NCBI RefSeq assembly: GCF_003259905.1
Contig: NZ_QLMG01000003.1
Location: forward strand, 116,745-180,744
Direction: 5' to 3'
DNA length: 64,000 bases
Origin: Salipiger aestuarii
GTDB taxonomy: Bacteria; Pseudomonadota; Alphaproteobacteria; Rhodobacterales; Rhodobacteraceae
In this document: one piece after another, positions 1 to 8,930 of the stretch
How positions within the stretch are numbered: the stretch's first letter is position 1
Layout: every line of letters starts with the position of its first letter
Notes under the pieces: generated by a model
What the model was told of the DNA's origin: nothing
What the model saw: only the letters and a program-made list of their open reading frames with translations
The model's database searches: none
Program-made: the position numbers and the translations under genes

Positions 1-7
1 CAGCGTC

Positions 8-76
8 GCGGCGTAGTCGCCGCGCCATACGATGCGGCGTAGTCGCCGCGCCATACGATGCGGCGCGGTCGCTGCG
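8..76. repeat. 26-bp tandem repeat, about 2.5 copies
   Basis: A 26-bp unit occurs at 8-33 and, unchanged, at 34-59. A third copy starts at 60 and decays after a few bases. Each unit contains the inverted repeat GCGGCG-TAGT-CGCCGC, so each can form a hairpin. The array abuts the stop codon of the minus-strand L,D-transpeptidase gene (stop at 77-79) and could continue to the left of the window. No T-run follows, so a terminator role is only a guess. Confidence 0.7.
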
Positions 77-559
77 TCAGCCGCCGACCGCAAGCACCGT
101 CCCGGGTACGGCCAGCGCCGCCACGGCGCGCAGGTGGTCACGGCGAAACGCGATGCAGCCCTCGGTCGGATAGCCGGGCCGCCGCCACTGGTGCAGAAAG
201 ATCGCGGACCCGCGCCCCGGCGTCGCCTCGGGCCAGTTCCAATCGGTCAGAAGCACGATGTCATACAGCGCATCCGCCCGGCGCATCGTCTCGTGACTGT
301 GCGCATGAGGCGCCCGCACCAGGGTGTTGTAGGCCACATCGCGCTCATCGTCGGACCACAGATCGCCCGGCCGGATTGGCCGCGCCCAGGGCGCGGGCGG
401 CGCCACCCGGTCGGGGCGGTACAAGGTGGCGACGATGCGGTGCACACCAGCCGGCGTCGCACCATCACCCTCGCGCTTGTCACCTCGCACGCCACCACGC
501 CCGATCGAACACGGCCAAAGCCGTCCGGCAAACCGCACCCCCATCGGCGTCAGAACCAT
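77..559 (-). CDS. L,D-transpeptidase (YkuD-fold) family protein
   Basis: About 160 residues. The C-terminal half shows the YkuD pattern: a histidine in a G-S-A-I-F-L-H-Q-W segment, followed 13 residues later by T-E-G-C-I-A-F, the catalytic cysteine context. Family members form 3-3 crosslinks in peptidoglycan or attach lipoproteins in the periplasm. No clear signal peptide is visible, which is common in this short subfamily. The ATG at 559-557 overlaps the ribA stop codon by one base (TGATG). A GTG one codon upstream is possible. This overlap implies co-transcription and probably coupled translation with ribA. The catalytic motif is seen; the substrate is inferred from the family. Confidence 0.8.
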   Translation of the reverse strand: MVLTPMGVRFAGRLWPCSIGRGGVRGDKREGDGATPAGVHRIVATLYRPDRVAPPAPWARPIRPGDLWSDDERDVAYNTLVRAPHAHSHETMRRADALYDIVLLTDWNWPEATPGRGSAIFLHQWRRPGYPTEGCIAFRRDHLRAVAALAVPGTVLAVGG

Positions 560-1647
560 CACAGCAGATGCCCCGATTTGGCGGCCTTGGTGGCAAGATA
601 GGCCTCGTTGAACGGGTTTTCCCCGACCCTCAGCGGCACACGTTCGGCCACCGAAATGCCACAGCGTTCCATCATCGCGATCTTGGCAGGGTTGTTGGTC
701 AGCAGGCGCACCCCGCCAAAGCCCATCCTGCGCAGGATCTCGGCGCCCAGCCGGAAATCGCGCTCGTCATCCTCGAACCCCAGGCGGTGGTTGGCCTCGA
801 CCGTGTCGAACCCCTGATCCTGCAAGGCATAGGCCCGCATCTTGTTGGCAAGCCCGATGCCACGCCCCTCCTGGTTGAGATACAGCAGCACGCCGCTGCC
901 CTCCTGCCCCATCTTCGCCAGCGCGGCGTTCAGCTGCGGGCCGCAATCGCATTTCAACGACCCCAGAAGATCGCCGGTGAAACAGGCCGAATGCAGCCGC
1001 GCCAGCACCGGCGCGCTACGGTCGGGGCGACCGATCTCGATGGCGTAATGCTCATCCGACCCGTCTTCGGGTCGAAAGATATGCAACCGGGCGTTTTCGG
1101 CGGCGCGCAGCGGCACACGGGCCGACACCACATGATCCAGCCGGGCCAGCGTCAGCAGGTAAGGCGCCGCCTCGATAGCGTCGATCCGCGTCAGCACCGA
1201 CCGAAGCGCCACTCCGCGCGGATCGCTCACCGGCACCACCAGCGCGGCGGGCAGCAGCCGCGCCGATTTCGTCAGGGTGATGGCCAGCCGGTGCAACGTG
1301 GCATTGCCCTCGCGCCGCGTCGTCAAAGGCCCCTTCATCGGCTTTGTCAGGTCGTCCTTGGGATCGGCAAGCCCCTGTACCGCCGCCATGTCCGCACGCC
1401 TGGGCAGCACCACGCGCGCCACATCGCCATCGTAGGCCCGTGCCTTGAGCGTCTCGGCCCGACGCGCGGTCAGCACCAGATCGACCTCGCCTTCCCGGCG
1501 GAACCGTTGCAGCCGCGCCTGCGACCCCGTCTCGGCAGCCATCACCAGCACACCCTCGTCCCCGCCGGTCAGAACCACCGGCACCCCCATGCGCAGATCG
1601 GCGCGGGCGCGGGCAAGAAGTTCCATAAGGCTCGGGGCAAGGGACAT
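559..1647 (-). CDS. ribA: GTP cyclohydrolase II (RibA) with degenerate RibB-like N-terminus
   Basis: First committed step of riboflavin synthesis: GTP to 2,5-diamino-6-ribosylamino-pyrimidinone phosphate. The C-terminal half carries the zinc-site segment G-D-L-L-G-S-L-K-C-D-C-G with an upstream cysteine (H-S-A-C-F), and the catalytic L-N-Q-E-G-R-G-I-G-L loop. The first ~150 residues resemble the DHBP synthase (RibB) domain of RibBA proteins but have lost its acidic metal-binding motif, so only the cyclohydrolase half is likely active. The ATG at 1647 (protein starting M-S-L-A-P-S) was chosen over an in-frame start 40 codons upstream because the extension is unlike the family and lies in the intergenic region. 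Length 362 residues. Overlaps the L,D-transpeptidase gene. Confidence 0.9.
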   Translation of the reverse strand: MSLAPSLMELLARARADLRMGVPVVLTGGDEGVLVMAAETGSQARLQRFRREGEVDLVLTARRAETLKARAYDGDVARVVLPRRADMAAVQGLADPKDDLTKPMKGPLTTRREGNATLHRLAITLTKSARLLPAALVVPVSDPRGVALRSVLTRIDAIEAAPYLLTLARLDHVVSARVPLRAAENARLHIFRPEDGSDEHYAIEIGRPDRSAPVLARLHSACFTGDLLGSLKCDCGPQLNAALAKMGQEGSGVLLYLNQEGRGIGLANKMRAYALQDQGFDTVEANHRLGFEDDERDFRLGAEILRRMGFGGVRLLTNNPAKIAMMERCGISVAERVPLRVGENPFNEAYLATKAAKSGHLL

Positions 1648-1827
1648 GACGGATCTTTCGAGGCGGATCATTCGGGCGACCGTTTCGGGCCGACACTGAA
1701 ACAAAGCAGCCCCGAACCTGTAACAAAAGCCCAACGGCAACACGAGGGCGTGAGTCAGGTGCAGCAAAACTTGCCCACACGCAACGGTGTTTCCATGTGA
1801 AGGTCAAACGAGACAAGGACACGACAC

Positions 1828-2514
1828 ATGCCCCAGATCAAAAACATCCTGCTGGTCGACGATGACGACGACCTGCGCGAGGCGCTCGCCGAGCAACTGA
1901 TCATGACCGAAGATTTCGAGGTGTTCGAAGCCGAGAACGGCACCGCCGCCATGTCTCGCGTCAAGGAACAGAATTACGAACTGATCATCCTTGATGTCGG
2001 CCTGCCCGACACCGACGGGCGCGAGCTGTGCAAGCTGATGCGCAAGCAGGGCGTCAAGGCTCCGATCATCATGCTCACCGGCCACGACACCGATGCCGAC
2101 ACCATCCTTGGCCTCGATGCAGGCGCGAACGACTACGTCACCAAGCCGTTCAAATTCCCGGTCCTGCTGGCCCGAATCCGCGCCCAGCTGCGCCAGCACG
2201 AACAATCCGAAGATGCGGTGTTCACCGTCGGGCCCTACAGCTTCAAACCGGCGATGAAGCTTTTGATCACCGAGGACGACCGCAAGATCCGCCTGACGGA
2301 AAAGGAGACGAGCATCCTCAAGTTCCTGTACCGCTCGACCGAAGGCGTGGTGCCCCGCGACATCCTGCTGCACGAGGTCTGGGGCTATAACGCCGGCGTC
2401 ACGACCCATACACTGGAAACCCACATCTATCGCCTGCGGCAAAAGATCGAACCCGATCCATCGAATGCGCGTATTCTGGTGACGGAATCCGGAGGGTACC
2501 GGTTGGTCTCCTGA
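1828..2514 (+). CDS. OmpR/PhoB-type response regulator (CenR-like orphan)
   Basis: A 228-residue regulator with a receiver domain (acidic cluster V-D-D-D-D-D near residue 10, phospho-acceptor Asp in L-I-I-L-D-V-G-L-P, Lys in V-T-K-P-F) and a C-terminal winged helix ending T-E-S-G-G-Y-R-L-V-S. An AAGGA ribosome site precedes the ATG. No histidine kinase gene is adjacent, so it is an orphan here. The text, notably the G-A-N-D-Y-V-T-K-P-F region and the phrase W-G-Y-N-A-G-V-T-T-H-T, recalls CenR, an envelope regulator of Caulobacter and Rhodobacter. That assignment is from memory and not tested. Confidence 0.88.
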   Translation: MPQIKNILLVDDDDDLREALAEQLIMTEDFEVFEAENGTAAMSRVKEQNYELIILDVGLPDTDGRELCKLMRKQGVKAPIIMLTGHDTDADTILGLDAGANDYVTKPFKFPVLLARIRAQLRQHEQSEDAVFTVGPYSFKPAMKLLITEDDRKIRLTEKETSILKFLYRSTEGVVPRDILLHEVWGYNAGVTTHTLETHIYRLRQKIEPDPSNARILVTESGGYRLVS

Positions 2515-2541
2515 CCCGGAACGACCACCTGGCCGGTCGGT

Positions 2542-2675
2542 CCGGCCTGCCTCCGGCGGGAGTTTGGCGGGAGTTTAAGGGCAAGATGAAGACGCGGTGC
2601 GGCGCCCTGGCTTCATCTTGCCGGTTAAACTCCGGGGGGCCCGAAGGGCGGGGGCAGCGCCCCCTCCGGCACCAA
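2542..2675. repeat. REP-like palindromic element downstream of the response regulator
   Basis: Positions 2542-2565 are a 24-bp sequence found again, identical, at 22671-22694; it contains CCTCC-GGC-GGGAG. It is followed by an imperfect inverted repeat, left arm 2570-2591 and right arm 2611-2633, with a 19-base spacer. Then comes a short hairpin GGGGGC-AGC-GCCCCC near 2650-2665. Both genomic copies lie just 3' of plus-strand genes, typical of REP/BIME elements in GC-rich alphaproteobacteria. No transposase is nearby. Confidence 0.65.
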
Positions 2676-3187
2676 TCGAGAAAAGCAGCGCCTGGGCAAG
2701 AGCGCCCTTCATCGGTACCGCCCGGACACATGGCGGCGCGGCGCCGATCGGCCTGGCACCGAACCGCCCGTCCATTGAATCTGGCCGGGCCTGGGGGGAA
2801 ACGGCCGCTTGCGGACTGCGCTTCAGACGTCAGGCGAGGAACAGATCAGTCGCGACCATGGCGCCCCCAGGCCATGGAAATATGCCCCAGCCCCGCGCGC
2901 CACCCCGGGTTCGGGACCGGGGCCAAAAACGTTTGGCGGCAGGCGGCGGCCCCGCGCGATCATCCGCCCGCGGGCGGCAAGCATTTATAGTGTCTGGTAT
3001 ATCGGACGGCATGGGTCGGAACGGATACGCGCGGCCCGGGGCATTCCCCCACGCCGACAGCATAGCCTTTGCGGTGAGACCCGATGCGCTGGCGGTCTTG
3101 GCCGTGTTCCCTTTCGTTACAGACACGAAACATATCCGTGGAATCAGCGACCGGCGAACTTCCGCTTCGAGCGAAATCACAAACGGA
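2676..3187. other. Intergenic stretch, no gene recognised
   Basis: Several frames stay open by composition only; none shows a domain, a good ribosome site or a plausible start. The final ~200 bases become less GC-rich towards the small-RNA promoter at 3188. I see nothing further to name here. Confidence 0.6.
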
Positions 3188-3215
3188 TTGCAATGACGAG
3201 CATGGGGCTTAGATA
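3188..3215 (+). promoter_or_regulatory. Probable sigma-70-type promoter of the small RNA
   Basis: TTGCAA at 3188-3193 and TAGATA at 3210-3215 are separated by 16 bases. The -35 keeps the TTG that matters most in Rhodobacterales. Transcription would start around 3216-3223, immediately ahead of the first small-RNA hairpin. Confidence 0.5.
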
Positions 3216-3295
3216 CGGGGTATCCCGTTGCATGTGCGGGTCCTCACATGCACCTCCCTGTTGGACCTGGCCGGGCTTCACGCCCGGCCTTTTTT
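3216..3295 (+). ncRNA. Candidate trans-acting small RNA with intrinsic terminator
   Basis: About 80 nt with three helices. A small hairpin lies at 3216-3227 (CGGGG/TCCCG). A perfect 8-bp hairpin pairs TGCATGTG (3229-3236) with CACATGCA (3245-3252) around an 8-base loop CGGGTCCT. A single-stranded CCTCCCTGTTGGACC follows at 3254-3268. The terminator pairs GGCCGGGC (3269-3276) with GCCCGGCC (3282-3289) and is followed by six T. The exposed CCTCCC could pair with Shine-Dalgarno sequences, as in alphaproteobacterial CCUCCUCCC-type RNAs, but I cannot place it in a named family. No open reading frame fits inside. Confidence 0.65.
3269..3295 (+). terminator. Intrinsic terminator of the small RNA
   Basis: A perfect 8-bp GC-rich stem (3269-3276 with 3282-3289), loop TTCAC, then TTTTTT at 3290-3295. 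Confidence 0.85.
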
Positions 3296-4102
3296 GTCTC
3301 GGACAACCGACCTGCACCCGACCGCTCAAACCGGCGCCTACGGGGCATGGGCAGAGACCATCCCGAAAGCCGAAAAACAGGTCGGGCCCCGGAATCCCCC
3401 CGAGGCCCGTTGGCGGCGTTGGTCCGTGAGCGGCGCCGCCGTGTCACGTTTCATCAAAAATGTCATGGAAATGTTAAGAAATTGCAAACTTTAGAGATAC
3501 CGTCCGCTTTTTTGGACTATCCAACGCCTGTGCCAAACCACACACGGGCTCGAAAAACACCGCATTTGCCACCGCTACGCTCACCGTTCATGACCGTAGA
3601 TGACCGCGCTGACAACGGAGGAAGAGCGTCACGCGTTCCATCGCTGGCCGCTCCGCCGTCCTGAGTTCGAGGCTGCGGCAGATGGTATTGCGCACAGCTG
3701 CTGGCGGCGGGGTCCGGTACACCATCGCCGTGCCCGCGCCGGGGACGGCCGTGCCGAGCAGGCCCACCTACCCCCGGCGCGGGCTTCGGGGGGCGGCGGA
3801 GCCGAGGAACCGCGGCCGCACATGGCTGGCCGCCGGTCATTCGGGCCGCCGAAGTGCGACCCTCAAGCGCCTTCGGACGATGCCACCGTCGAAAACGCAA
3901 ACACCTGTGCCGTCAGATCCGCGCCGCAGCCATGAACGCGCCGCCCCCGCGCGGGGGCGCCAGAGGCTGATCGTCTGCGGGTATGCCCCGGTGTCGCCCA
4001 CGTCCGCCGAAGATCGCGAAGCGTGGACAGCCCCCGGCCATCGCGATTTGCGCTCTCCCCCCGGGCGGCACCATTGCAAAATCACGTCACCCTCACGCAA
4101 CG
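3296..4102. other. Intergenic stretch between small RNA and pnp terminator, no gene recognised
   Basis: About 800 bases without a supportable gene. A conspicuously A/T-rich patch at 3440-3560 could hold promoters. From 3590 a short frame opens with ATG but stops after 24 codons, and a second frame overlapping it runs on without any recognisable protein. It may be decayed coding sequence, but I find no family signature to prove this. Confidence 0.5.
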
Positions 4103-4133
4103 AAAAACGCCCCGGCGTTGCGGCCGGGGCGTT
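4103..4133 (-). terminator. Intrinsic terminator of pnp
   Basis: Read on the minus strand, AACGCCCCGG (4133-4124) pairs with CCGGGGCGTT (4115-4106) and runs into TTTTT (4107-4103). It lies 24 bases past the pnp stop. Confidence 0.85.
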
Positions 4134-4156
4134 CCATGTCCTCAAAACCCTTGGGT

Positions 4157-6301
4157 TTACTCGGCGTCTTCGGTCTTGCGCGCCTCGGGCGCGATCTCTT
4201 CGCCGGTTTCCTGATCGACCATCTTCATCGCCAGACGCACCTTGCCGCGATCATCGAAGCCAAGCAGCTTGACGTAGACTTCCTGGCCTTCCTTCAACAC
4301 GTCCGACGGATGGTTCAGGCGGCGGTTTTCGATCTGGCTGACATGCACAAGGCCGTCACGCTTGCCGAAAAAGTTGACGAAGGCGCCGAAATCGACGATC
4401 TTCACGACCTTGCCCTTGTAGACCTTGTTTTCCTCGGGCTCGGCCACGATCGAATAGATCATGTCGTACGCCTTCTGGATGGCCTCGCCGTTGGCGGAGG
4501 CGATCTTGATCACGCCATCGTCGTTGATGTCGACCTTGGCGCCGGACATCTCGACGATCTCGCGGATGACCTTGCCGCCCGAACCGATCACTTCACGGAT
4601 CTTGTCGGTGGGGATCTGCATGGTCTCGATGCGCGGCGCGTGGACGCTGAATTCGCCCGCTTCGGTCATCGCCTTGGACATTTCGGACAGGATGTGCAGC
4701 CGGCCAGCCTTGGCCTGCGACAACGCCTGCTTCATGATCTCGGGGGTGATGCCCGCGACCTTGATGTCCATCTGCAACGAAGTGATGCCGTTTTCGGTAC
4801 CCGCAACCTTGAAGTCCATGTCGCCGAGGTGATCCTCGTCGCCAAGGATGTCGGTCAGAACGGCGTATTCGCCATCATCTTCCAGCACGAGGCCCATGGC
4901 CACACCGGCCACCGGCGCCTTGAGCGGAACGCCCGCGTCCATCATCGACAGCGAGCCGCCGCAGACCGACGCCATCGAGGACGAGCCGTTGGATTCGGTG
5001 ATCTCGGACACGATGCGGATGGTGTAGGGGAAATCGGTCGGGGCCGGCAGAACCGCCTGAAGCGCGCGCCACGCCAGCTTGCCGTGGCCGATTTCGCGGC
5101 GACCGGGGCTGCCCACGCGGCCCACTTCGCCGACCGAATAGGGCGGGAAGTTATAATGCAGCATGAAGTTGGATTTGAAGTTGCCGTGCAGCGCGTCGAT
5201 GAACTGTTCGTCGTCGCCGGTGCCCAACGTGGTCACGACCAGCGCCTGGGTTTCGCCACGGGTGAACAGCGACGACCCATGCGTGCGCGGCAGAACCTTG
5301 GTTTCCGACACGATGGGGCGCACCTGATCCAGCGCACGCCCGTCGATGCGGCGCTTGTTGCGGACCACATCGGCGCGCAGAACTGTCGATTCCAGCTTTT
5401 TCAGCGCCGAACCGAGGTTGGCATCGGCCAGCTGCTCTTCGGACAGCTGCGTCTTGATCTCGTCCTTGGCGGCCGACACGGCGGCTACGCGCGCCTGCTT
5501 GTCGGTGATCGCGTAGGCGGCGCGCATCTTGTCTTCGCCAATGCCTTTCACCACGCCGAACAGTTCGGAATAGTCGGGCGCCTGGAAGTTGAACGGCTCT
5601 TTCGCGGCGTCTTCGGCAAGGCTGATAATCAGGTCGATAACCGGCTGGATCTGCTCATGCGCGAATACGACGGCGCCGAGCATTTCCTCTTCGGTCAGCT
5701 CATAGGCTTCGGATTCGACCATCATCACGGCGTCCTTGGTGCCCGCGACAACCAGATCGAGACGCTGTTCGGGGTTGTTGCGCAGCCCCTGCATGTCGTC
5801 GACGGTCGGGTTCAGGATGTAATCGCCATCCTCGAAACCGACGCGGCAACCCGCGATCGGGCCCATGAAGGGCACGCCCGAAATGGTCAGTGCGGCCGAG
5901 GCGGCGATCATCGCGACGATATCGGGGTCGTTGACCAGATCGTGGCTCAGCACGGTGCACATCACCAGCACCTCGTGCTTGAAACCCGACACGAACAACG
6001 GGCGGATCGGACGGTCGATCAGGCGGGCGGTCAGCGTTTCCTTTTCGGTCGGCCGCGCCTCGCGCTTGAAAAAGCCGCCCGGCACTTTACCGGCGGCGTA
6101 ATATTTTTCCTGATAATGGACGGTCAGCGGAAAGAAATCCTGACCCGGCTTGGGCTCCTTGGCAAAGGTCACGTTGGCCATGACCGAGGTTTCGCCCAAA
6201 GTGGCGATCACGGTGCCGTCGGCCTGACGGGCAACCTTGCCGGTTTCCAGAGTGAGGGTTTCTTCGCCCCACTGCATGGTTTTCTTGGAGATGTTGAACA
6301 T
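4157..6301 (-). CDS. pnp: Polyribonucleotide nucleotidyltransferase (PNPase)
   Basis: 714 residues, the normal length. Phosphorolytic 3'-5' exoribonuclease of mRNA turnover. Order of domains: first RNase PH domain (~10-140), alpha-helical linker, second RNase PH domain (~320-540) with [11 protein letters not shown] and the [11 protein letters not shown] catalytic stretch, KH domain with [11 protein letters not shown] (~555-610), and an S1 domain with V-D-F-G-A-F-V (~620-690). The ATG at 6301 (M-F-N-I-S-K-K) has AGGA upstream; an in-frame extension further upstream is unlike the family. Normally directly downstream of rpsO, here separated from it by an opposite-strand antiporter gene. Confidence 0.98.
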   Translation of the reverse strand: MFNISKKTMQWGEETLTLETGKVARQADGTVIATLGETSVMANVTFAKEPKPGQDFFPLTVHYQEKYYAAGKVPGGFFKREARPTEKETLTARLIDRPIRPLFVSGFKHEVLVMCTVLSHDLVNDPDIVAMIAASAALTISGVPFMGPIAGCRVGFEDGDYILNPTVDDMQGLRNNPEQRLDLVVAGTKDAVMMVESEAYELTEEEMLGAVVFAHEQIQPVIDLIISLAEDAAKEPFNFQAPDYSELFGVVKGIGEDKMRAAYAITDKQARVAAVSAAKDEIKTQLSEEQLADANLGSALKKLESTVLRADVVRNKRRIDGRALDQVRPIVSETKVLPRTHGSSLFTRGETQALVVTTLGTGDDEQFIDALHGNFKSNFMLHYNFPPYSVGEVGRVGSPGRREIGHGKLAWRALQAVLPAPTDFPYTIRIVSEITESNGSSSMASVCGGSLSMMDAGVPLKAPVAGVAMGLVLEDDGEYAVLTDILGDEDHLGDMDFKVAGTENGITSLQMDIKVAGITPEIMKQALSQAKAGRLHILSEMSKAMTEAGEFSVHAPRIETMQIPTDKIREVIGSGGKVIREIVEMSGAKVDINDDGVIKIASANGEAIQKAYDMIYSIVAEPEENKVYKGKVVKIVDFGAFVNFFGKRDGLVHVSQIENRRLNHPSDVLKEGQEVYVKLLGFDDRGKVRLAMKMVDQETGEEIAPEARKTEDAE

Positions 6302-6651
6302 TTTCGTATCCTGTAAGGGAGCACTCGCGGGCCTTCCCGCGTCTCCCGTTTTCATGGCGGCCCCATTGCCGCCTCCCCCTGATCCTCTTGCACGCGCCCG
6401 GGGGCTGGAAGCGTCACGTCTCAGATGTGGGGGCCATACAGCGTTTCGCGCTGGAAGAAAAGAAAAACCCTCGTGTTTCATGGCCCCGAACCCCCTGCGC
6501 CCGATCCCAAAGACCGGACTGACGCGGCGCGCGCCATCTGTCACGATAGCCGACGGAAAAGCTGCCCGCCGATGTTGCCGCGCCCGGGCTTGCCCTTTTC
6601 GCCCCGGCTGCCATGTGGAAACCCTGTACCCTCACCATGTCGGGATGTCAC
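6302..6651. other. Divergent pnp / antiporter intergenic region
   Basis: About 350 bases serving as the 5' region of pnp (minus) and of the antiporter (plus). PNPase usually autoregulates through its 5' UTR, so a structured leader is expected. I see no unambiguous hairpin or promoter to mark. Confidence 0.4.
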
Positions 6652-7893
6652 ATGACCGTCTTTCAGATCGCTTCGCTGCTGATCGTCCTTGCGGGGGCCT
6701 TTGGCGCCATCAACCATTTCGTGTTTCGCCTGCCGTCGTCGATCGGCATCCTGCTGGTGTCGCTGTGCGCGTCCTTCGTGCTGCTGATCGTCGACCGGCT
6801 GTTCGCACTGGACCTGGCAGACCTGATCCGCAGCCAACTGCTGGAGATCGACTTTTCCGACACCCTGCTGGAAGGCGTGCTGGGGCTGCTGCTGTTTGCC
6901 GGGGCGCTGCACATCAAGCTGTCCGATCTGCGTACGGTCTGGGTGCCGGTGCTGCTGATGGCGACGCTGGGCGTGGTGCTGTCCACGGCGATCGTCGGGG
7001 TCGGGTTTTCCTGGCTGACGGGGGCACCGCTGGGAATCGCGCTGGTGTTCGGTGCGCTGATCTCGCCCACCGATCCGGTGGCGGTGCTGGGGGTGCTGGG
7101 CGGCTCGGGGCTGGACAAGACGCTGGAAACCCAGATCGCCGGGGAAAGCCTGTTCAACGATGGCGTCGGCTATGTCGTTTACCTGATTCTGGTGGGGCTG
7201 GCGTGGCCCGCCACGGCGCATGGCACCGGGGATACCGGGGTGATCGCCGCGCTGGAACTGTTCGTGCAGGAAGCTCTGGGAGGAGCGCTTCTGGGCGTCG
7301 TGCTGGGCTGGCTGGTGTTTCGCGTCATGCGCCACATCGACGATTATCCGCTGGAGGTTCTGCTGACGCTGGGGCTTGCCTTTGGCGGCTATGAACTGGC
7401 GCAGGCGCTGCATGTGTCAGGCCCCATCATGGCCGTGTGCGCCGGGCTGCTGATCGGCGATGTCGGCGCCCGCTACGGCATGAGCGAGGAAACCCGCAGA
7501 TACGTCGATGCCTTCTGGGTGCTGGTGGATGAAATCCTGAACGCGCTGCTGTTCATGATGATCGGCTTCGAAGTGTTTGCCGTCACGCTGGAGACAGACG
7601 TGCTGCTGGCGGGGGCGGCGTCGGTGGCGCTGGCGCTGGGGGCGCGGCTGATCGCCGTGGCGCTTCCGGTGCTCGCGCTGCGCCCTTTTCGCAGCCAGGT
7701 CAGGGGCGTGATCCCGATCATGACATGGGGCGGGCTCAAGGGCGGGATTTCGGTGGCGCTGGCTCTCGCCCTGCCCGCTGGCGAGTGGAAGCCGGTGATC
7801 CTGACGGCGACCTATGTGATCGTGGTGTTTTCCATCGTCGTGCAGGGGCTGAGCGTCGGCAAACTGGCCCGCGCCTTCGCGCATAAGGGCTGA
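6652..7893 (+). CDS. Monovalent cation:proton antiporter, CPA1/NhaP type
   Basis: About 413 residues and roughly 12 membrane segments. The diagnostic motifs are I-S-P-T-D-P-V-A-V (~residue 135) and E-S-L-F-N-D-G-V-G (~165), which carry the ion-binding aspartates of Na+(K+)/H+ exchangers. It works in the inner membrane in pH and sodium homeostasis. The ATG at 6652 (M-T-V-F-Q-I-A-S) starts directly at the first membrane helix; ATG codons at 6613 and 6637 would add an atypical tail. It sits on the plus strand between pnp and rpsO and ends at a bidirectional terminator. Confidence 0.9.
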   Translation: MTVFQIASLLIVLAGAFGAINHFVFRLPSSIGILLVSLCASFVLLIVDRLFALDLADLIRSQLLEIDFSDTLLEGVLGLLLFAGALHIKLSDLRTVWVPVLLMATLGVVLSTAIVGVGFSWLTGAPLGIALVFGALISPTDPVAVLGVLGGSGLDKTLETQIAGESLFNDGVGYVVYLILVGLAWPATAHGTGDTGVIAALELFVQEALGGALLGVVLGWLVFRVMRHIDDYPLEVLLTLGLAFGGYELAQALHVSGPIMAVCAGLLIGDVGARYGMSEETRRYVDAFWVLVDEILNALLFMMIGFEVFAVTLETDVLLAGAASVALALGARLIAVALPVLALRPFRSQVRGVIPIMTWGGLKGGISVALALALPAGEWKPVILTATYVIVVFSIVVQGLSVGKLARAFAHKG

Positions 7894-7899
7894 AACGCG

Positions 7900-7928
7900 A
7901 AACGCCCGCTTCGGAAAAGCGGGCGTTT
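7900..7928. terminator. Bidirectional terminator between antiporter and rpsO
   Basis: A perfect 12-bp stem: AAACGCCCGCTT (7900-7911) pairs with AAGCGGGCGTTT (7917-7928) around CGGAA. The A/T ends let it work in both directions for the convergent genes. Confidence 0.8.
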
Positions 7929-7961
7929 GCGTAACCGGGTGTGGCGATGCGCCCCGGACGT

Positions 7962-8231
7962 TCAGCGGCGGATGCCGAGACGCTTGATCAGATCCTGATA
8001 CCGGGCTTCTTCCTTGCCCTTGAGATAGTCCAGCAGCTTGCGGCGCTGTGCCACCATCATCAGAAGGCCACGACGCGAGTGGTTGTCCTTCTTGTGGGTC
8101 TTGAAGTGTTCGGTCAGCGTGGTGATACGGCTGGTAAGGATGGCCACCTGAACTTCGGGCGAGCCGGTGTCGCCTTCCTTGGTGGCGTATTCCTTCATCA
8201 GGCGGTTCTTTTCTTCGACGGTGATCGACAT
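7962..8231 (-). CDS. rpsO: 30S ribosomal protein S15
   Basis: 89 residues, standard length. The text [11 protein letters not shown] and the central [15 protein letters not shown] are typical of S15, which binds the 16S rRNA central domain early in assembly. AAGGAGA lies eight bases before the ATG. It ends at the bidirectional terminator rather than running into pnp as in most bacteria. Confidence 0.98.
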   Translation of the reverse strand: MSITVEEKNRLMKEYATKEGDTGSPEVQVAILTSRITTLTEHFKTHKKDNHSRRGLLMMVAQRRKLLDYLKGKEEARYQDLIKRLGIRR

Positions 8232-8373
8232 CGGGGTCTCCTTATGGGTTTGTGTGAATGGCGCAAGCCGGGATGTCGTCCAGCAGGGCCCGTGGAGAGA
8301 TCCGTCACGGCATGCCGCAGCGAATGCGCGCGTATAGGGCGATTCCGCGCGGTTGGCAAAGGGAAACCGCCGG

Positions 8374-8862
8374 TCAGGCGGCCAGCGCAGATGCCGTGCT
8401 TTCGCGCAGCAAGGCGATGTGATCCAGCGACGGCACAGTGTCGTCGGGCAAAGTGGCGACAGGCACACCGTCCAGCAGGATGTCGGTCATCCCCGGCCTG
8501 TCCGAAAGGCGCAGGCCAAGCATCGGCGGCGCCCCCCTGTCGCTGTCGTCCCAGACCACGACAAGCCGGTCCCGTGCGGGATCAAACCCCGCCGCCCGGA
8601 TCGGTTCCGGATCCGGCACGGCCGCATCTCCGCCCGGGGGCCGGTCCGGGCGCCCGTCAGAGGACCCGTCAGCGGCCCGGTCAGCGTGCCAATTCGGGGG
8701 CCAATTCGGGGGCAAGGCGGGCGCCGCAGACGCGCGCGGGCCGTTGGGATGGCCCAAGGCGAAAGGACCTCGCCCATCGCCGGCATTTCCCGCGCCCCGC
8801 ATCCCGATCACTGCGACCGATCCCAGCACCATCATTCCCATCAGCCCGGCCAGCCAAAGCAT
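8374..8862 (-). CDS. Membrane-anchored protein of unknown function
   Basis: 162 residues. A single N-terminal membrane helix ([13 protein letters not shown]) is followed by a proline/aspartate-rich linker and a compact C-terminal domain (residues ~100-160) with L-V-V-V-W-D-D and [10 protein letters not shown]. This looks like a conserved Rhodobacterales protein, but I know of no function. The ATG at 8862 follows GGGGGAA; an in-frame start 14 codons upstream is possible. The linker is encoded partly by 12-bp direct repeats near 8690-8712, so it probably varies between strains. Confidence 0.6.
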   Translation of the reverse strand: MLWLAGLMGMMVLGSVAVIGMRGAGNAGDGRGPFALGHPNGPRASAAPALPPNWPPNWHADRAADGSSDGRPDRPPGGDAAVPDPEPIRAAGFDPARDRLVVVWDDSDRGAPPMLGLRLSDRPGMTDILLDGVPVATLPDDTVPSLDHIALLRESTASALAA

Positions 8863-8930
8863 GAGTTCCCCCGATACGCCACTGTCACGCCCCGACTCTG
8901 ACACCCAAAGGTAAACATGCCCGCAACGGA

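Noticed and set aside
58..1800. 580-codon plus-strand frame at the window start
   Set aside because: Antisense to ribA and the L,D-transpeptidase gene, both with catalytic motifs.
3010..3196. Small open frame starting M-G-R-N-G-Y
   Set aside because: No ribosome site and no recognisable pattern; it also runs into the small-RNA promoter.
3983..6316. 777-codon open frame on the plus strand
   Set aside because: It is antisense to pnp, whose domains and motifs are certain; the frame is open only through GC-biased codon usage.
8640..8715. CRISPR-like short repeats
   Set aside because: These are 12-bp near-tandem repeats inside the proline-rich linker of a coding sequence, without spacers.
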